Notes: generated by a model not told the origin, from the sequence alone. A DNA stretch of 40,296 nt from Clostridia bacterium (GCA_900772705.1 CAAGRQ010000103.1:1-40296); one strand, 5' to 3'. Positions 8,411 to 16,421 are shown, numbered from the stretch's first letter. Translations and numbers: made by a program.

Positions 8411-8960
8411 AGCAGATATTCTTCGCTATATGCGAACCTCATCAAAAACGGACAACGAGCAAATTCTTGCTCTTGCGGACAAGGCAATAGAAATCATCAA
8501 AGAGACCGCCGTACCTAAAACGCTCTGTCGGGTATTCGACTGCGAGGTGGGCGAAAATACGGTTACGATAGACGGAGTGACCTTTAACAGCAAGCGACTG
8601 GCGCAAAATATGAGCGGTTGCAAAAAGGCGGCGGTTTTCGGTGCAACTCTGGGCATTGCCGTTGACAAAAGAATCAAGATTGCCTCGGCTACGGATGTTG
8701 CGCTTGCAATGGCTTTGCAGGCGGCGGCGGCAGACAAGATAGAAGAAGTCTGCGACAATCTGGAGGAAACAATCAAAGTGCAGTACGGCGTTACTCTCAG
8801 GCAGAGATATTCGCCCGGCTACTTTGATTTGGACATAACGGAGCAAAAGAAGTTTTTTTCACTGCTGCAACTTGAAAAACGCATAGGGCTCACACTTACG
8901 GAAACTTGCGAAATGGTACCGACAAAGAGCGTAACGGCATTTATAGGAATGGAAGGATAA
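8403..8960 (+). CDS. Stand-alone methionine synthase activation domain protein
   Basis: This 185-residue protein matches the AdoMet-dependent reactivation domain normally fused to the C terminus of MetH. That domain remethylates cob(II)alamin after accidental oxidation. Residues 135-140, RYSPGY, fit the RxxxGY AdoMet-binding motif of MetH. The C-terminal LTLTETCEMVPTKSVTAFIG also fits the family. Thermotoga-type bacteria are known to encode this domain separately. The downstream MetH lacks it, so the two should act as a split enzyme. The start overlaps the end of metF by eight bases, and metH follows one base after its stop. Confidence 0.9.
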   Translation: MSKADILRYMRTSSKTDNEQILALADKAIEIIKETAVPKTLCRVFDCEVGENTVTIDGVTFNSKRLAQNMSGCKKAAVFGATLGIAVDKRIKIASATDVALAMALQAAAADKIEEVCDNLEETIKVQYGVTLRQRYSPGYFDLDITEQKKFFSLLQLEKRIGLTLTETCEMVPTKSVTAFIGMEG

Positions 8961-8961
8961 A

Positions 8962-11256
8962 ATGATAACTTACTTTGACGGCGGAATGGGCACAATGCTG
9001 AACCTAAAGGCGGGAGAACTGCCCGAACTGCTGAATATAAACGACCCCGAAAGAGTTTACGCCATACACAAAGCATATGCCGATGCAGGATGTAATATCA
9101 TATCGGCAAACACCTTCGGCGCAAACCGATTCAAATATGACAACGTAGACGAAATAGTAAAGTCGGCGGTTAAAAACGCAAAGCGAACCGGCAAAAAAGT
9201 AGCCCTCGACATAGGACCCACAGGCAAACTCTTAAAGCCGATGGGCGATTTGGACTTTGAAGAATGCGTTGACATTTTCTCCGATGTAGTAAAAGCCGGC
9301 AGGGACGAAGCAGATTTGGTTCTGCTGGAAACATTCGGCGACCTTTACGAAATAAAGGCGGCTATGCTTGCGGTAAAAGAGAACTGCGACTTGCCGCTCA
9401 TTGTATCAATGATTTTTGACGAAAAAGCAAGACTGCTCACAGGTGCAGACGTGCGTACCGCCTGTGCCGTGGTAGAGGGACTGGGTGCAGACGCAATAGG
9501 TTTTAACTGCGGACTCGGACCCAAGCAGATGATTCCGCTCGTAGAAGAACTCGAAAAACACGCCTCAATTCCGATTTTGGTAATGCCCAATGCAGGTTTG
9601 CCCGAAAGCGTAAACGGCGAAACGATATTTAATGTTGACCCCGACGAATTCGCATCATATATGACGCAGATTGCAAAAATGGGTGTATCGTACCTCGGCG
9701 GCTGCTGCGGAACAACTCCGGCGCACCTGAAAGCTATGATTGAAGCCACAAAGGACATAGAGGACAAGGTGCCCGAATTCAAAAACGAAACAATAGTTGC
9801 CTCCTACTCAAAGAGTGTTGACCTCTCTGATGGTGCAGTCATCGGCGAGCGAATCAATCCGACGGGCAAAAAACTGATGAAAGAAGCACTCCGCAACAAG
9901 GATATGGATTATGTGCTTCGCCAAGGAATCACACAGTCCGAAGCCGGAGCGCACATTCTCGATGTAAATATGGGCTTGCCCGAAATAGACGAAAAAGAAA
10001 TGCTCTGCTCGGGCGTATACGAACTGCAATCCGTTCTGCCCGTACCGCTCCAACTCGACTCGGGAGACGCCGAGGCTATGGAAGCGGCGCTCAGATTATA
10101 TAACGGAAAAGCCATGATTAACTCCGTAAACGGCAAAGAAAAGTCGATGAAAGAGATATTCCCTCTGGCTAAAAAATACGGCGGAGTTGTGGTTTGTCTT
10201 TGCTTGGACGAGGACGGTATTCCCTCAACGGCTCAGGGCAGAATTGCCATAGCAAAAAAGATAATTAAAAGAGCCGCAGAATACGGAATAGACAAGAAAA
10301 ATCTTGCGGTGGACGCTCTCGTTATGACGATTTCCACCGATACAAACAACGCAGTGGAAACTCTGAATGCCGTTGACTACATACGCAACACACTCGGCGT
10401 TAACACCGTTCTCGGCGTATCAAACATCAGTTTCGGTCTGCCGAACAGAGAGGCTGTAAACACGGCATTCTACACTCTTGCCATGAGCAGAGGACTTTCG
10501 GCGGGTATCATAAATCCGAACTCCCGACCGATGATGAATGCTTTTTACAGTTACAAGGCGCTCGCAGGCAAAGATGAAAGTTGCCAAGAATACATCAAAT
10601 CGGCTGTTGACACAGAGATTGTGCAAAAAACAGAAAACCTCGACTTGAAAACCGCAATCATAAAGGGTATGAAAGAGGAAAGCGCACGCTGTGCAAAAGA
10701 ACTTTTGGAAAACACGGAGTCGCTCGTAATAATCAACGATTACATCATTCCGGCACTTGACGTTGTGGGCGACGGTTTCGAGAAAAACACTATCTTTTTG
10801 CCGCAACTTCTTATGAGTGCAGACAGCGCAAAGGCGGCGTTTGACGAGATAAAGGCTCATTTTGTTATGAGCGGCGCAGAGCAGGTTAAGGGCGAAAAAA
10901 TCATCATCGCAACCGTTGAGGGCGATATTCACGATATAGGAAAAAATATCGTAAAAGTATTACTGCAAAACTACGGCTTTGACGTAATGGATTTAGGCAA
11001 AGACGTAAAATGCGAAAAGGTGCTGGAAGAGGCACAGAATAACAATGTAAAGTTAGTCGGCTTATCCGCTCTTATGACCACAACCGTGCCCAATATGGAA
11101 AAGACGATTAAACTTCTCCACGACAACACAGACGCCAAAGTATTTGTCGGCGGCGCAGTGCTGACAAGAGATTATGCAAAAATGATAAATGCGGATTTCT
11201 ATGCAAAGGACGCTATGGAAAGCGTCAGAATCGCACAGGAATTTTTTGAGGAATAA
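8962..11256 (+). CDS. metH: B12-dependent methionine synthase, short form lacking the activation domain
   Basis: This enzyme transfers the methyl group of 5-methyl-THF to homocysteine through methylcobalamin. Domains in the 764-residue protein: homocysteine-binding barrel (about 1-270) with zinc ligands Cys183 in FNCGLG and Cys248/Cys249 in GGCCGT; pterin-binding barrel from about 293 (VIGERINPTGKK); B12 cap around 585-640; and the cobalamin-binding Rossmann domain with DIHDIG at 655-660, whose His657 is the lower axial ligand. Full-length MetH is about 1200 residues. Here the reactivation domain is encoded by the preceding gene. GGAAGGA precedes the start. The third gene of a tight operon, it is followed 14 bp later by an Rrf2 regulator. 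Confidence 0.95.
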   Translation: MITYFDGGMGTMLNLKAGELPELLNINDPERVYAIHKAYADAGCNIISANTFGANRFKYDNVDEIVKSAVKNAKRTGKKVALDIGPTGKLLKPMGDLDFEECVDIFSDVVKAGRDEADLVLLETFGDLYEIKAAMLAVKENCDLPLIVSMIFDEKARLLTGADVRTACAVVEGLGADAIGFNCGLGPKQMIPLVEELEKHASIPILVMPNAGLPESVNGETIFNVDPDEFASYMTQIAKMGVSYLGGCCGTTPAHLKAMIEATKDIEDKVPEFKNETIVASYSKSVDLSDGAVIGERINPTGKKLMKEALRNKDMDYVLRQGITQSEAGAHILDVNMGLPEIDEKEMLCSGVYELQSVLPVPLQLDSGDAEAMEAALRLYNGKAMINSVNGKEKSMKEIFPLAKKYGGVVVCLCLDEDGIPSTAQGRIAIAKKIIKRAAEYGIDKKNLAVDALVMTISTDTNNAVETLNAVDYIRNTLGVNTVLGVSNISFGLPNREAVNTAFYTLAMSRGLSAGIINPNSRPMMNAFYSYKALAGKDESCQEYIKSAVDTEIVQKTENLDLKTAIIKGMKEESARCAKELLENTESLVIINDYIIPALDVVGDGFEKNTIFLPQLLMSADSAKAAFDEIKAHFVMSGAEQVKGEKIIIATVEGDIHDIGKNIVKVLLQNYGFDVMDLGKDVKCEKVLEEAQNNNVKLVGLSALMTTTVPNMEKTIKLLHDNTDAKVFVGGAVLTRDYAKMINADFYAKDAMESVRIAQEFFEE

Positions 11257-11270
11257 GGTGTAAAATTACT

Positions 11271-11678
11271 ATGATGATTTCAACCAAAGGCAGATATGCG
11301 CTGAGCATAATGCTCGACCTTGCAACGCACAACGAGGGCGACTACATTTCGCTCAAAGATATTTCCGAGCGTCAGGAAATCAGTATGAAATATCTTGAGG
11401 CTATTATTTCTAAACTGTCCAAAGGCGGACTCGTAGACAGTGCAAGAGGAAAGAGCGGCGGCTACAAATTAAACCGCAAGCCCGAAGATTATTCTGTCGG
11501 CGAGATTTTAAGCCTTACCGAGACGACGCTCGCTCCCGTGGCATGCGTTGACTGCAACTGCGACACAGACCAGCACTGCAAGAATGAACAGGCGTGCCTC
11601 GCAAGACCTATGTGGAATGAATTAAATGAGATAATAATGAATTTTCTTAATTCAAAAACCTTAGCGGATTTGTTGTAA
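11271..11678 (+). CDS. Rrf2-family transcription regulator with a cysteine cluster
   Basis: This 135-residue winged-helix regulator belongs to the Rrf2 family (IscR, CymR, NsrR). The N terminus STKGRYALSIMLDLA is the standard family opening, and the wing is ARGKSGGYKLNRKPED. Residues about 92-109 hold several closely spaced cysteines (ACVDCNCD...HC...ACLARPMW). This favours an Fe-S- or redox-sensing IscR-like role over a CymR-like cysteine-metabolism role, since CymR lacks the cluster. Two adjacent ATG codons are possible starts. The upstream AAGGTG fits either. Position after metH suggests co-transcription. A flavodoxin operon lies convergent 365 bp away and could be a target, but this is inference. 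Confidence 0.88.
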   Translation: MMISTKGRYALSIMLDLATHNEGDYISLKDISERQEISMKYLEAIISKLSKGGLVDSARGKSGGYKLNRKPEDYSVGEILSLTETTLAPVACVDCNCDTDQHCKNEQACLARPMWNELNEIIMNFLNSKTLADLL

Positions 11679-11713
11679 GCATATCCGTATCTGTTAATCT
11701 ATTATTATATTAA

Positions 11714-11936
11714 GGGCTCCCTTTTCAAGGGAGCTGTCAGCGTAGCTGACTGAGGGATTTACATTGCCGATTAAAAGGTACTGTTGAAACGATAACCAAA
11801 ATGTGTTCTAATGAACTATGCCAGTCTCGCCTGCCGGCTCGGTCGGTGCTTCTGCACTTTGTGCAAAGGTCTCCACCGGAGACCCGCACCCCCTCTGTCA
11901 ATGCAAGCATTGACATCTCCCCTTAATAAGGGGAGC
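11714..11936. repeat. Modular palindromic repeat, copy A
   Basis: The left end is a hairpin (11716-11723 and 11727-11734, GCTCCCTT/AAGGGAGC) then a second hairpin (GTCAGC/GCTGAC, 11736-11750) and GAGGGATT. The right end mirrors this: CCCTC, a hairpin TGTCAATGC/GCATTGACA (11896-11915), then CTCCCCTT/AAGGGGAG (11917-11935). Between the ends lie about 130 bp with no convincing gene. Short reading frames here (for example 11811-12011) are artefacts of the repeat. Confidence 0.85.
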
Positions 11937-11968
11937 GGTGAGACTTTTAAGGGAAGGCTAAGAAGCGC

Positions 11969-12009
11969 AAAAGGAAAGACTGCGAATTGCTCCGCAGTCT
12001 TTCCTTTTT
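11969..12009. terminator. Bidirectional terminator between Rrf2 and flavodoxin genes
   Basis: A 15-16-bp perfect stem (11969-11984 and 11993-12008) sits between two convergent genes. The stem itself ends in T runs on both strands. It can serve both the metF-rrf2 operon and the DUF3793-flavodoxin operon. Confidence 0.8.
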
Positions 12010-12042
12010 GAATATTGTAAGGAGAGTTTGGTAAACTCTGTA

Positions 12043-12465
12043 TCAGGCTAATGCTTTACCGAGACTCTTGCATTTTTCAAGTGCCTCATCATCCGGAGCG
12101 TCATTGCAAATCACGCTGTCGCAAACCAAGTTTGCTCCGACCGAGCGGCAATCGTCCTCCCATGTTTCCATCCATTCGCCGTTGCCCCAACCGTAAGAAC
12201 CGAAAAGTGCTATGCTCTTGACCGAAAGGCTTGATTTACATTCATCAAACATCGGCTCAAACTCCGTGTCCTCAAGTTGTTCGCTCCCCATAGACGGACA
12301 TCCGAAAGCGAGCGACTCATAATCATTTATTTTATCGGGATTAAACTCTGAAGCCGTAAAAATTTCCGCTTCTGCTCCCGCCTCTTTCATTCCGTCAAGA
12401 ACGGCTTGAGCCATAGCCTCTGTATTTCCCGTGCCGCTCCAATAAATAACTGCTGTTTTTTTCAT
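12043..12465 (-). CDS. Flavodoxin
   Basis: This small FMN-binding electron carrier can replace ferredoxin when iron is scarce. The 140-residue protein shows the phosphate-binding loop SGTGNTEAMA at residues 10-19 and the FMN-stacking loop regions FGCPSMGSEQLED and LFGSYGWGNGEW. The length and motifs fit short clostridial flavodoxins. AAAGGAAAT precedes the start. It lies 12 bp after the DUF3793 gene, and both are read from the promoter at 13187-13215. That promoter carries two palindromic operators, which suggests repression by a metal- or redox-responsive regulator. Confidence 0.9.
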   Translation of the reverse strand: MKKTAVIYWSGTGNTEAMAQAVLDGMKEAGAEAEIFTASEFNPDKINDYESLAFGCPSMGSEQLEDTEFEPMFDECKSSLSVKSIALFGSYGWGNGEWMETWEDDCRSVGANLVCDSVICNDAPDDEALEKCKSLGKALA

Positions 12466-12477
12466 AATATTTCCTTT

Positions 12478-13029
12478 CTACACTGCGACCGCAAGGCGTT
12501 CGATACTTCTGCCGCCCAGCCACAATTTGCTGTATACTTTTCTGCAATGCTCGTATTTTGAAAAAGTTTTCATTGCCTCGCATTCGTTGCAATAAACCTT
12601 CCAGCAACCCGAGCAAAGGCTGTTTTGTCCTGCGTTTTCTATAAAACCTGTCACATCGCCAAGCGGATAGCCGAGAAAAATTCCTATCTCATGAGGAAAG
12701 CCGTCACCGCAATTAAGCCGCTTTTTAAGCCGTGAAACGCAATAGGCAGCATCAACGCAGGCGTAACCGTATTCGGATAAAAATTCACCGACTCCGCTCT
12801 TGTTCAAATCACGCTGTAAAAGAGTCAGCCGAACCACATAAACAAGTGCTGTTTTTTTGCACCTTTTAAGAATCAAAAGTTCAATTCCCTTGGGTGACAA
12901 AATCTCATTCATTCGATTAACGGAAACGAGCAAATCGTCAAAACTCTCAAAAGAGACATTAATCAAATTCGCTGTTTTTATGCTCGCCAAAGTGGGTGAA
13001 CAATGATTAATCAGGTATTCCTCAATCAT
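12478..13029 (-). CDS. DUF3793 family protein
   Basis: This 183-residue cytoplasmic protein resembles DUF3793 (PF12672) members of Clostridia, whose function is not known. Visible family-like features are the N-terminal ASIKTANLINVSF, the central GEFLSEYGY, PHEIGIFLGYPLGDV, and a Cys-rich segment SLCSGCWKVYCNECEA followed by KCY-type residues (KYEHCRKVYSKLW). The cysteines could bind metal or a cluster. Such genes are often found next to flavodoxin or ferrous iron transport genes, as here. It is the first gene of the operon, starting 134 bp downstream of a palindromic operator. Confidence 0.75.
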   Translation of the reverse strand: MIEEYLINHCSPTLASIKTANLINVSFESFDDLLVSVNRMNEILSPKGIELLILKRCKKTALVYVVRLTLLQRDLNKSGVGEFLSEYGYACVDAAYCVSRLKKRLNCGDGFPHEIGIFLGYPLGDVTGFIENAGQNSLCSGCWKVYCNECEAMKTFSKYEHCRKVYSKLWLGGRSIERLAVAV

Positions 13030-13094
13030 ACATAAGCCTCATACCAACACTCATATCTTATCCTTAAACGGCAAATTTATAACCGCAGGACATC

Positions 13095-13112
13095 GGTTAG
13101 CAACGGCTAACC
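13095..13112. promoter_or_regulatory. Palindromic operator 2 in the DUF3793-flavodoxin leader
   Basis: The inverted repeat GGTTAGC-N4-GCTAACC is 18 bp and lies in the transcribed leader. It has the same half-site and spacing as operator 1, whose centre is 68 bp away. Confidence 0.65.
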
Positions 13113-13162
13113 ATATTATCTTAAATTAAGCGACCGATTTACATTTTAGAGTCGCTTTCTTT

Positions 13163-13180
13163 AGTTAGCATATGCTAACT
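13163..13180. promoter_or_regulatory. Palindromic operator 1 at the transcription start
   Basis: The perfect palindrome AGTTAGCATATGCTAACT begins six bases after the -10 box, so it covers the expected start site. The TTAGC-N4-GCTAA pattern recalls DtxR/MntR-family operators. The regulator is not identified. Confidence 0.7.
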
Positions 13181-13186
13181 GTAATT

Positions 13187-13215
13187 ATAATAACATACTT
13201 ATTCTCATTTGTCAA
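13187..13215 (-). promoter_or_regulatory. Sigma-A promoter of the DUF3793-flavodoxin operon
   Basis: On the minus strand, TTGACA and TATTAT are separated by 17 bp. The -35 box directly follows the T run of the preceding terminator. The 150-nt leader also has a possible hairpin with arms AAGCGAC/GTCGCTT (about 13128-13157). Confidence 0.75.
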
Positions 13216-13251
13216 CAAAAAAATCGGCACTGTTTATAAAAAAGTGCCGAT
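13216..13251 (-). terminator. Terminator of TrpXYZ-type transporter operon 1
   Basis: A nine-bp stem ATCGGCACT/AGTGCCGAT (13223-13231 and 13243-13251) is followed on the minus strand by TTTTTTTG. It lies 19 bp after the ATPase stop. Confidence 0.85.
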
Positions 13252-13269
13252 ATGTTTTTTATATGAATC

Positions 13270-14055
13270 TTAGCTGAGGAGCATTCTGTCGTTATCAAGA
13301 TTTTGACCTACCGATGATTTGAACTTTTCGAGCAAATCGTTTACGGTGAGTCCGTCTCTCTCCTCGTTTGCCGCATCGAAAATAACTCTGCCGCTGTCCA
13401 TCATAATGGTTCGGTTGCCGAGTTCAAGCGCCGACTGCATATTATGAGTAATCATAAGGCAGGTAATCTTGTTTTCGTCAACAATTTTAGTAGTAAGATT
13501 AAGCACTTTTTCGGCAGTACCGGGGTCAAGTGCCGCAGTGTGCTCATCAAGGAGCAAAATTTTCGGCGGATTAATGGTTGCCATCATAAGGGTAAGTGCC
13601 TGACGCTGACCGCCCGAGAGCAGACCGACCTGCTGATTCATTCTGTCCTCAAGTCCCATATCGAGGAGCGACAGTTTTTCTCTGAACAGTTTTTTGTCCT
13701 TTTTTGACAAGACGCTCAACCAGCCGCCTCTGCCTGCCGCAAGCGCAAGATTTTCTTCTATTGTCATACCGGGAGCACTGCCCTTCATCGGGTCCTGAAA
13801 AAGTCTGCCGATGAGCCTTGCTCTCTTATGCTCGGGCATAGAAGTTATGTCCTTGCCGTCGAGAGTGATTGTGCCCTCGTCGGTCAAATATGTTCCTGCG
13901 ATAGCATTAAACATAGTGGATTTACCGGCGCCGTTTGCTCCGATAACAGTGATAAAATCCTTATCATTTACATTCAGCGAGAGGTTGTTAAGAGCAATTT
14001 TCTCATCGGGAGTGCCTTTTGAGAATACCATTTTAATATTAGATAATGTGAGCAT
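13270..14055 (-). CDS. ABC transporter ATPase, TrpXYZ-type system 1
   Basis: This is the cytoplasmic ATP-binding subunit that powers the permease encoded just upstream. The 261-residue protein has Walker A GANGAGKST at 39-47, the Q loop in RLFQDPMKG, signature LSGGQ at 146-150, Walker B ILLLDE at 166-171 and the switch His in ITHN. The start codon shares one base with the permease stop (TAATG), so translation is coupled. It is the last gene of the operon. It is about 60% identical by eye over motif regions to the ATPase at 18756-19553. The substrate follows from the T-box: probably tryptophan. Confidence 0.92.
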   Translation of the reverse strand: MLTLSNIKMVFSKGTPDEKIALNNLSLNVNDKDFITVIGANGAGKSTMFNAIAGTYLTDEGTITLDGKDITSMPEHKRARLIGRLFQDPMKGSAPGMTIEENLALAAGRGGWLSVLSKKDKKLFREKLSLLDMGLEDRMNQQVGLLSGGQRQALTLMMATINPPKILLLDEHTAALDPGTAEKVLNLTTKIVDENKITCLMITHNMQSALELGNRTIMMDSGRVIFDAANEERDGLTVNDLLEKFKSSVGQNLDNDRMLLS

Positions 14056-14981
14056 TACTTTTTACCTCCGCTTTTAATTTTTGCTTTACGGATATATTCG
14101 GGCATCTTTGCCTTTAGATACGGTCCCGCAATGGCAATAATTACGATTACCGAGGACACTAGTTTAAGCATAAACGGCGGCATATGAAGTCCGATTGCGA
14201 TTTGGTACACAAGGCGGAAAATAATTGCACCGAGCACCGCACCGATAATTCTGAGCGGAATTTTTCCTCTTTTAACAAATACACCTCCGATTAAAAGCGA
14301 AGCGAGTGCAACCGTTACCATACCGGTGCCGATATTGATTTCCGACTGCTTTTGAGACTGAGCGAGCAAACAGCCCGAAAGAGCGGTAAATGAGTTTGCT
14401 ATGCAAAGTCCGATAATCGTGGTGATAACGGGATTAATCGAAGAAGATTTAACCATATCGGGGTTATTTCCCGTTGCTCGGATAGAGAGCCCCAGTTTCG
14501 TTTTTAGCAGTAAAGTAAGGAACAAACCCACCAAAACGACCGCAACAAATGCGATAATAAGAGTCTGTTTGCCCTCAAGAGCAGTGCCGTCGAGTTTTGC
14601 CTTTAGAAGTGAGAAAACGGTGTCGGAACTGTTAAGATTAAGGAGCGACGATTTTTTCATGACCGCTATATTAATCGAATAAAGTCCGGTATTTACAACG
14701 ATTCCGGCGAGAAGACTGTCTATGCCGAGAACGGTTTGAAGTATCGCAACGACAAAACCCGAAACAATTCCGGCGAGCATAGCCGCAGGAATGGAAAGAA
14801 TCGGGTGACCGTTTAATGCGACGATTGCGCCCACAGCCGCACCGAGGGTAAAGCAACCGTCGGTGGAAAGGTCGCAGACATTAAGCATTGTGTAACTGAG
14901 GAACAGTGCAAGAACGGTGAGCGAAGTAATGAGTCCCAGTTCGAGCACCGTCTGTAATTGTCCCAAATCAAAAATTGCCAT
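14055..14981 (-). CDS. ABC transporter permease, TrpXYZ-type system 1
   Basis: This is the membrane subunit of a PF02653-type (branched-chain amino acid/sugar permease-like) importer, forming the channel for an amino acid delivered by the lipoprotein encoded upstream. The 308-residue protein has about eight to nine spans. The cytoplasmic coupling loop is LGLSIRATGNNPDMVKSSSI, the counterpart of the EAA loop. The tail is basic (IRKAKIKSGGKK). The ATG is preceded by AAGGAGAATATTT. A 264-bp gap containing palindromic repeat B separates it from the binding-protein gene. Confidence 0.9.
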   Translation of the reverse strand: MAIFDLGQLQTVLELGLITSLTVLALFLSYTMLNVCDLSTDGCFTLGAAVGAIVALNGHPILSIPAAMLAGIVSGFVVAILQTVLGIDSLLAGIVVNTGLYSINIAVMKKSSLLNLNSSDTVFSLLKAKLDGTALEGKQTLIIAFVAVVLVGLFLTLLLKTKLGLSIRATGNNPDMVKSSSINPVITTIIGLCIANSFTALSGCLLAQSQKQSEINIGTGMVTVALASLLIGGVFVKRGKIPLRIIGAVLGAIIFRLVYQIAIGLHMPPFMLKLVSSVIVIIAIAGPYLKAKMPEYIRKAKIKSGGKK

Positions 14982-15002
14982 AAATATTCTCCTTAGTTTA
15001 AC

Positions 15003-15153
15003 GCCTCCCTTTTCAAGGGAGGTGGATTTTGAACAACGGCAGTTGTGAAAAAGCCGGTGGGATTTACATTAAATTGCTTGCAACAGTTCCGAAAAATAAC
15101 GCCAATCCCCTCTGTCAATGCAAGCATTGACATCTCCCCTTGATAAGGGGAGC
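15003..15153. repeat. Modular palindromic repeat, copy B, inside transporter operon 1
   Basis: The left hairpin CCTCCCTT/AAGGGAGG (15004-15022) is followed by a segment shared with copy C (GAACAACGGCAGTTGTGAAA) and GGTGGGATT. The right end has CCCCTCTGTCA, hairpin TGTCAATGC/GCATTGACA and CTCCCCTT/AAGGGGAG (to 15153). It occupies most of the binding-protein to permease gap. A weak hairpin (15203-15220) lies between it and the binding-protein stop. Confidence 0.85.
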
Positions 15154-15245
15154 GATGAAAAACATTCTTACGATATAATATATAAAGATTAAAAAGCATT
15201 GCCGCCTTAATTAAAAGGCGACAACTTAATCATATATGAAGTGTT

Positions 15246-16289
15246 TTAGAAACTTTCTGCTGTTGTGATTGTCTTAATCTCTGTGCAGTAAGGCTTTGAC
15301 TTGCTCTCAACTTCATTGAAATCAAGACCGAGTTCTGTGCAAATTTCGGTATTGATAGTTGCTGTACCGTTATCAAAGAACTTAACCGAATATGTGGCAA
15401 CATCTTTGCCGTTTACAAGAATATCCGCAATCATATCTGCTGTCTGCTGACCGAGTGCCGCATAATCAACGCCGTAACCAAGGAAAGCACCGTTGAGTGC
15501 GAATGAATCAGCGCCTGTGTAGTGAGGGATTCCTGCTTTTGCAAGGTCTTCGTAAATCGAAAGTTCTGCTGTCATAATCGTGTTATCGGTCGGGGTAAAT
15601 ACAGCGTCTGCTCCGTCCTTAATAATTGTTGCAACTGCCTGCTGAACCTCTGTTACATTTGTGCCTGTATATTCCTTATAAGAAATGCCTTTAGCGTCAA
15701 GATACTTCTTTGCGTTTTCGATAGGAGTCTTTGAGGAGTCCTGACCCATATCGTAAAGGAGAGCAATATTTTTTGTATCAGCCTTATTTGCAAGGATTAA
15801 ATCCATAATTGCGTCTGTGTTAAGGTAATCCGAAGTACCTGTTACATTTGCGCCGGGAGCGTCCTTATCTGCCACAAGACCTGCGCCTACGGGGTCGGAA
15901 ACTGCCGCAAATACAACCGGGATTTTACTATCCTCTGTTGCTGCCTGCATAGCCACTGCAACCGGTGTTGCTACGCCGACCATAAGGTCAACGGGAGTTG
16001 ACATATAATTTGAAATAATCTGATTCATAACGCTTGCGTCTGCGTTACAGTTCTGAACGGTAACATCGAATTTAACATTGTTTTCGGTAGCGGCCTTATC
16101 AAGTTGTGACTGAATATTCTCAACAATTTGGTTAAGCGAAGCATCGTCAACATAGTTACAAATGCCGATCTTATATGTCTTTACGTCTGCCGATGTGTCA
16201 CTGTCCTTTGCATTCTTTGCACAAGCCGCAAAAGAAAAGATGATTGCGATTGCCGAAATAACTGCGATAATTTTTTTAATGTTTTTCAT
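15246..16289 (-). CDS. ABC transporter substrate-binding lipoprotein, TrpX-type (PF04392), system 1
   Basis: This extracytoplasmic lipoprotein captures the substrate for the permease downstream. The 347-residue protein begins with a lipoprotein signal: basic MKNIKK, a hydrophobic stretch and lipobox FAAC with Cys23. The mature part fits the ABC_sub_bind family (KIGICNYVDDASL, NAKKYLDAKGIS, FTPTDNTIM, ALGQQTADMIADILVNGK). Homologues called TrpX are linked to tryptophan/tyrosine uptake, and the T-box upstream reads Trp. The start at 16289 is preferred over an ATG at 16307 whose first codons overlap the Shine-Dalgarno AAAGGAC. Confidence 0.9.
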   Translation of the reverse strand: MKNIKKIIAVISAIAIIFSFAACAKNAKDSDTSADVKTYKIGICNYVDDASLNQIVENIQSQLDKAATENNVKFDVTVQNCNADASVMNQIISNYMSTPVDLMVGVATPVAVAMQAATEDSKIPVVFAAVSDPVGAGLVADKDAPGANVTGTSDYLNTDAIMDLILANKADTKNIALLYDMGQDSSKTPIENAKKYLDAKGISYKEYTGTNVTEVQQAVATIIKDGADAVFTPTDNTIMTAELSIYEDLAKAGIPHYTGADSFALNGAFLGYGVDYAALGQQTADMIADILVNGKDVATYSVKFFDNGTATINTEICTELGLDFNEVESKSKPYCTEIKTITTAESF

Positions 16290-16354
16290 GATAAATTGTC
16301 CTTTCAAAATTAAATAGTGATTGATGTTTTTGCATAATAAAGTTTTATAATCAA

Positions 16355-16387
16355 TCAGCTACGCCATCGTTTTGAATTAAATATCAT
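16355..16387 (-). CDS. Possible 10-residue leader peptide MIFNSKRWRS between T-box and trpX-type gene
   Basis: A short frame with good ribosome site AAAAGGAG (10 bases before the ATG) lies after the T-box terminator and before the binding-protein gene. It contains one Trp codon and ends about 66 bp before the next start. Its stop region overlaps one arm of a 7-bp inverted repeat (TGATTGA/TCAATCA). It could be a translated upstream frame or chance. Confidence 0.3.
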   Translation of the reverse strand: MIFNSKRWRS

Positions 16388-16421
16388 TGCCGCAAATCTC
16401 CTTTTGGTAATTCGGTAAAAT

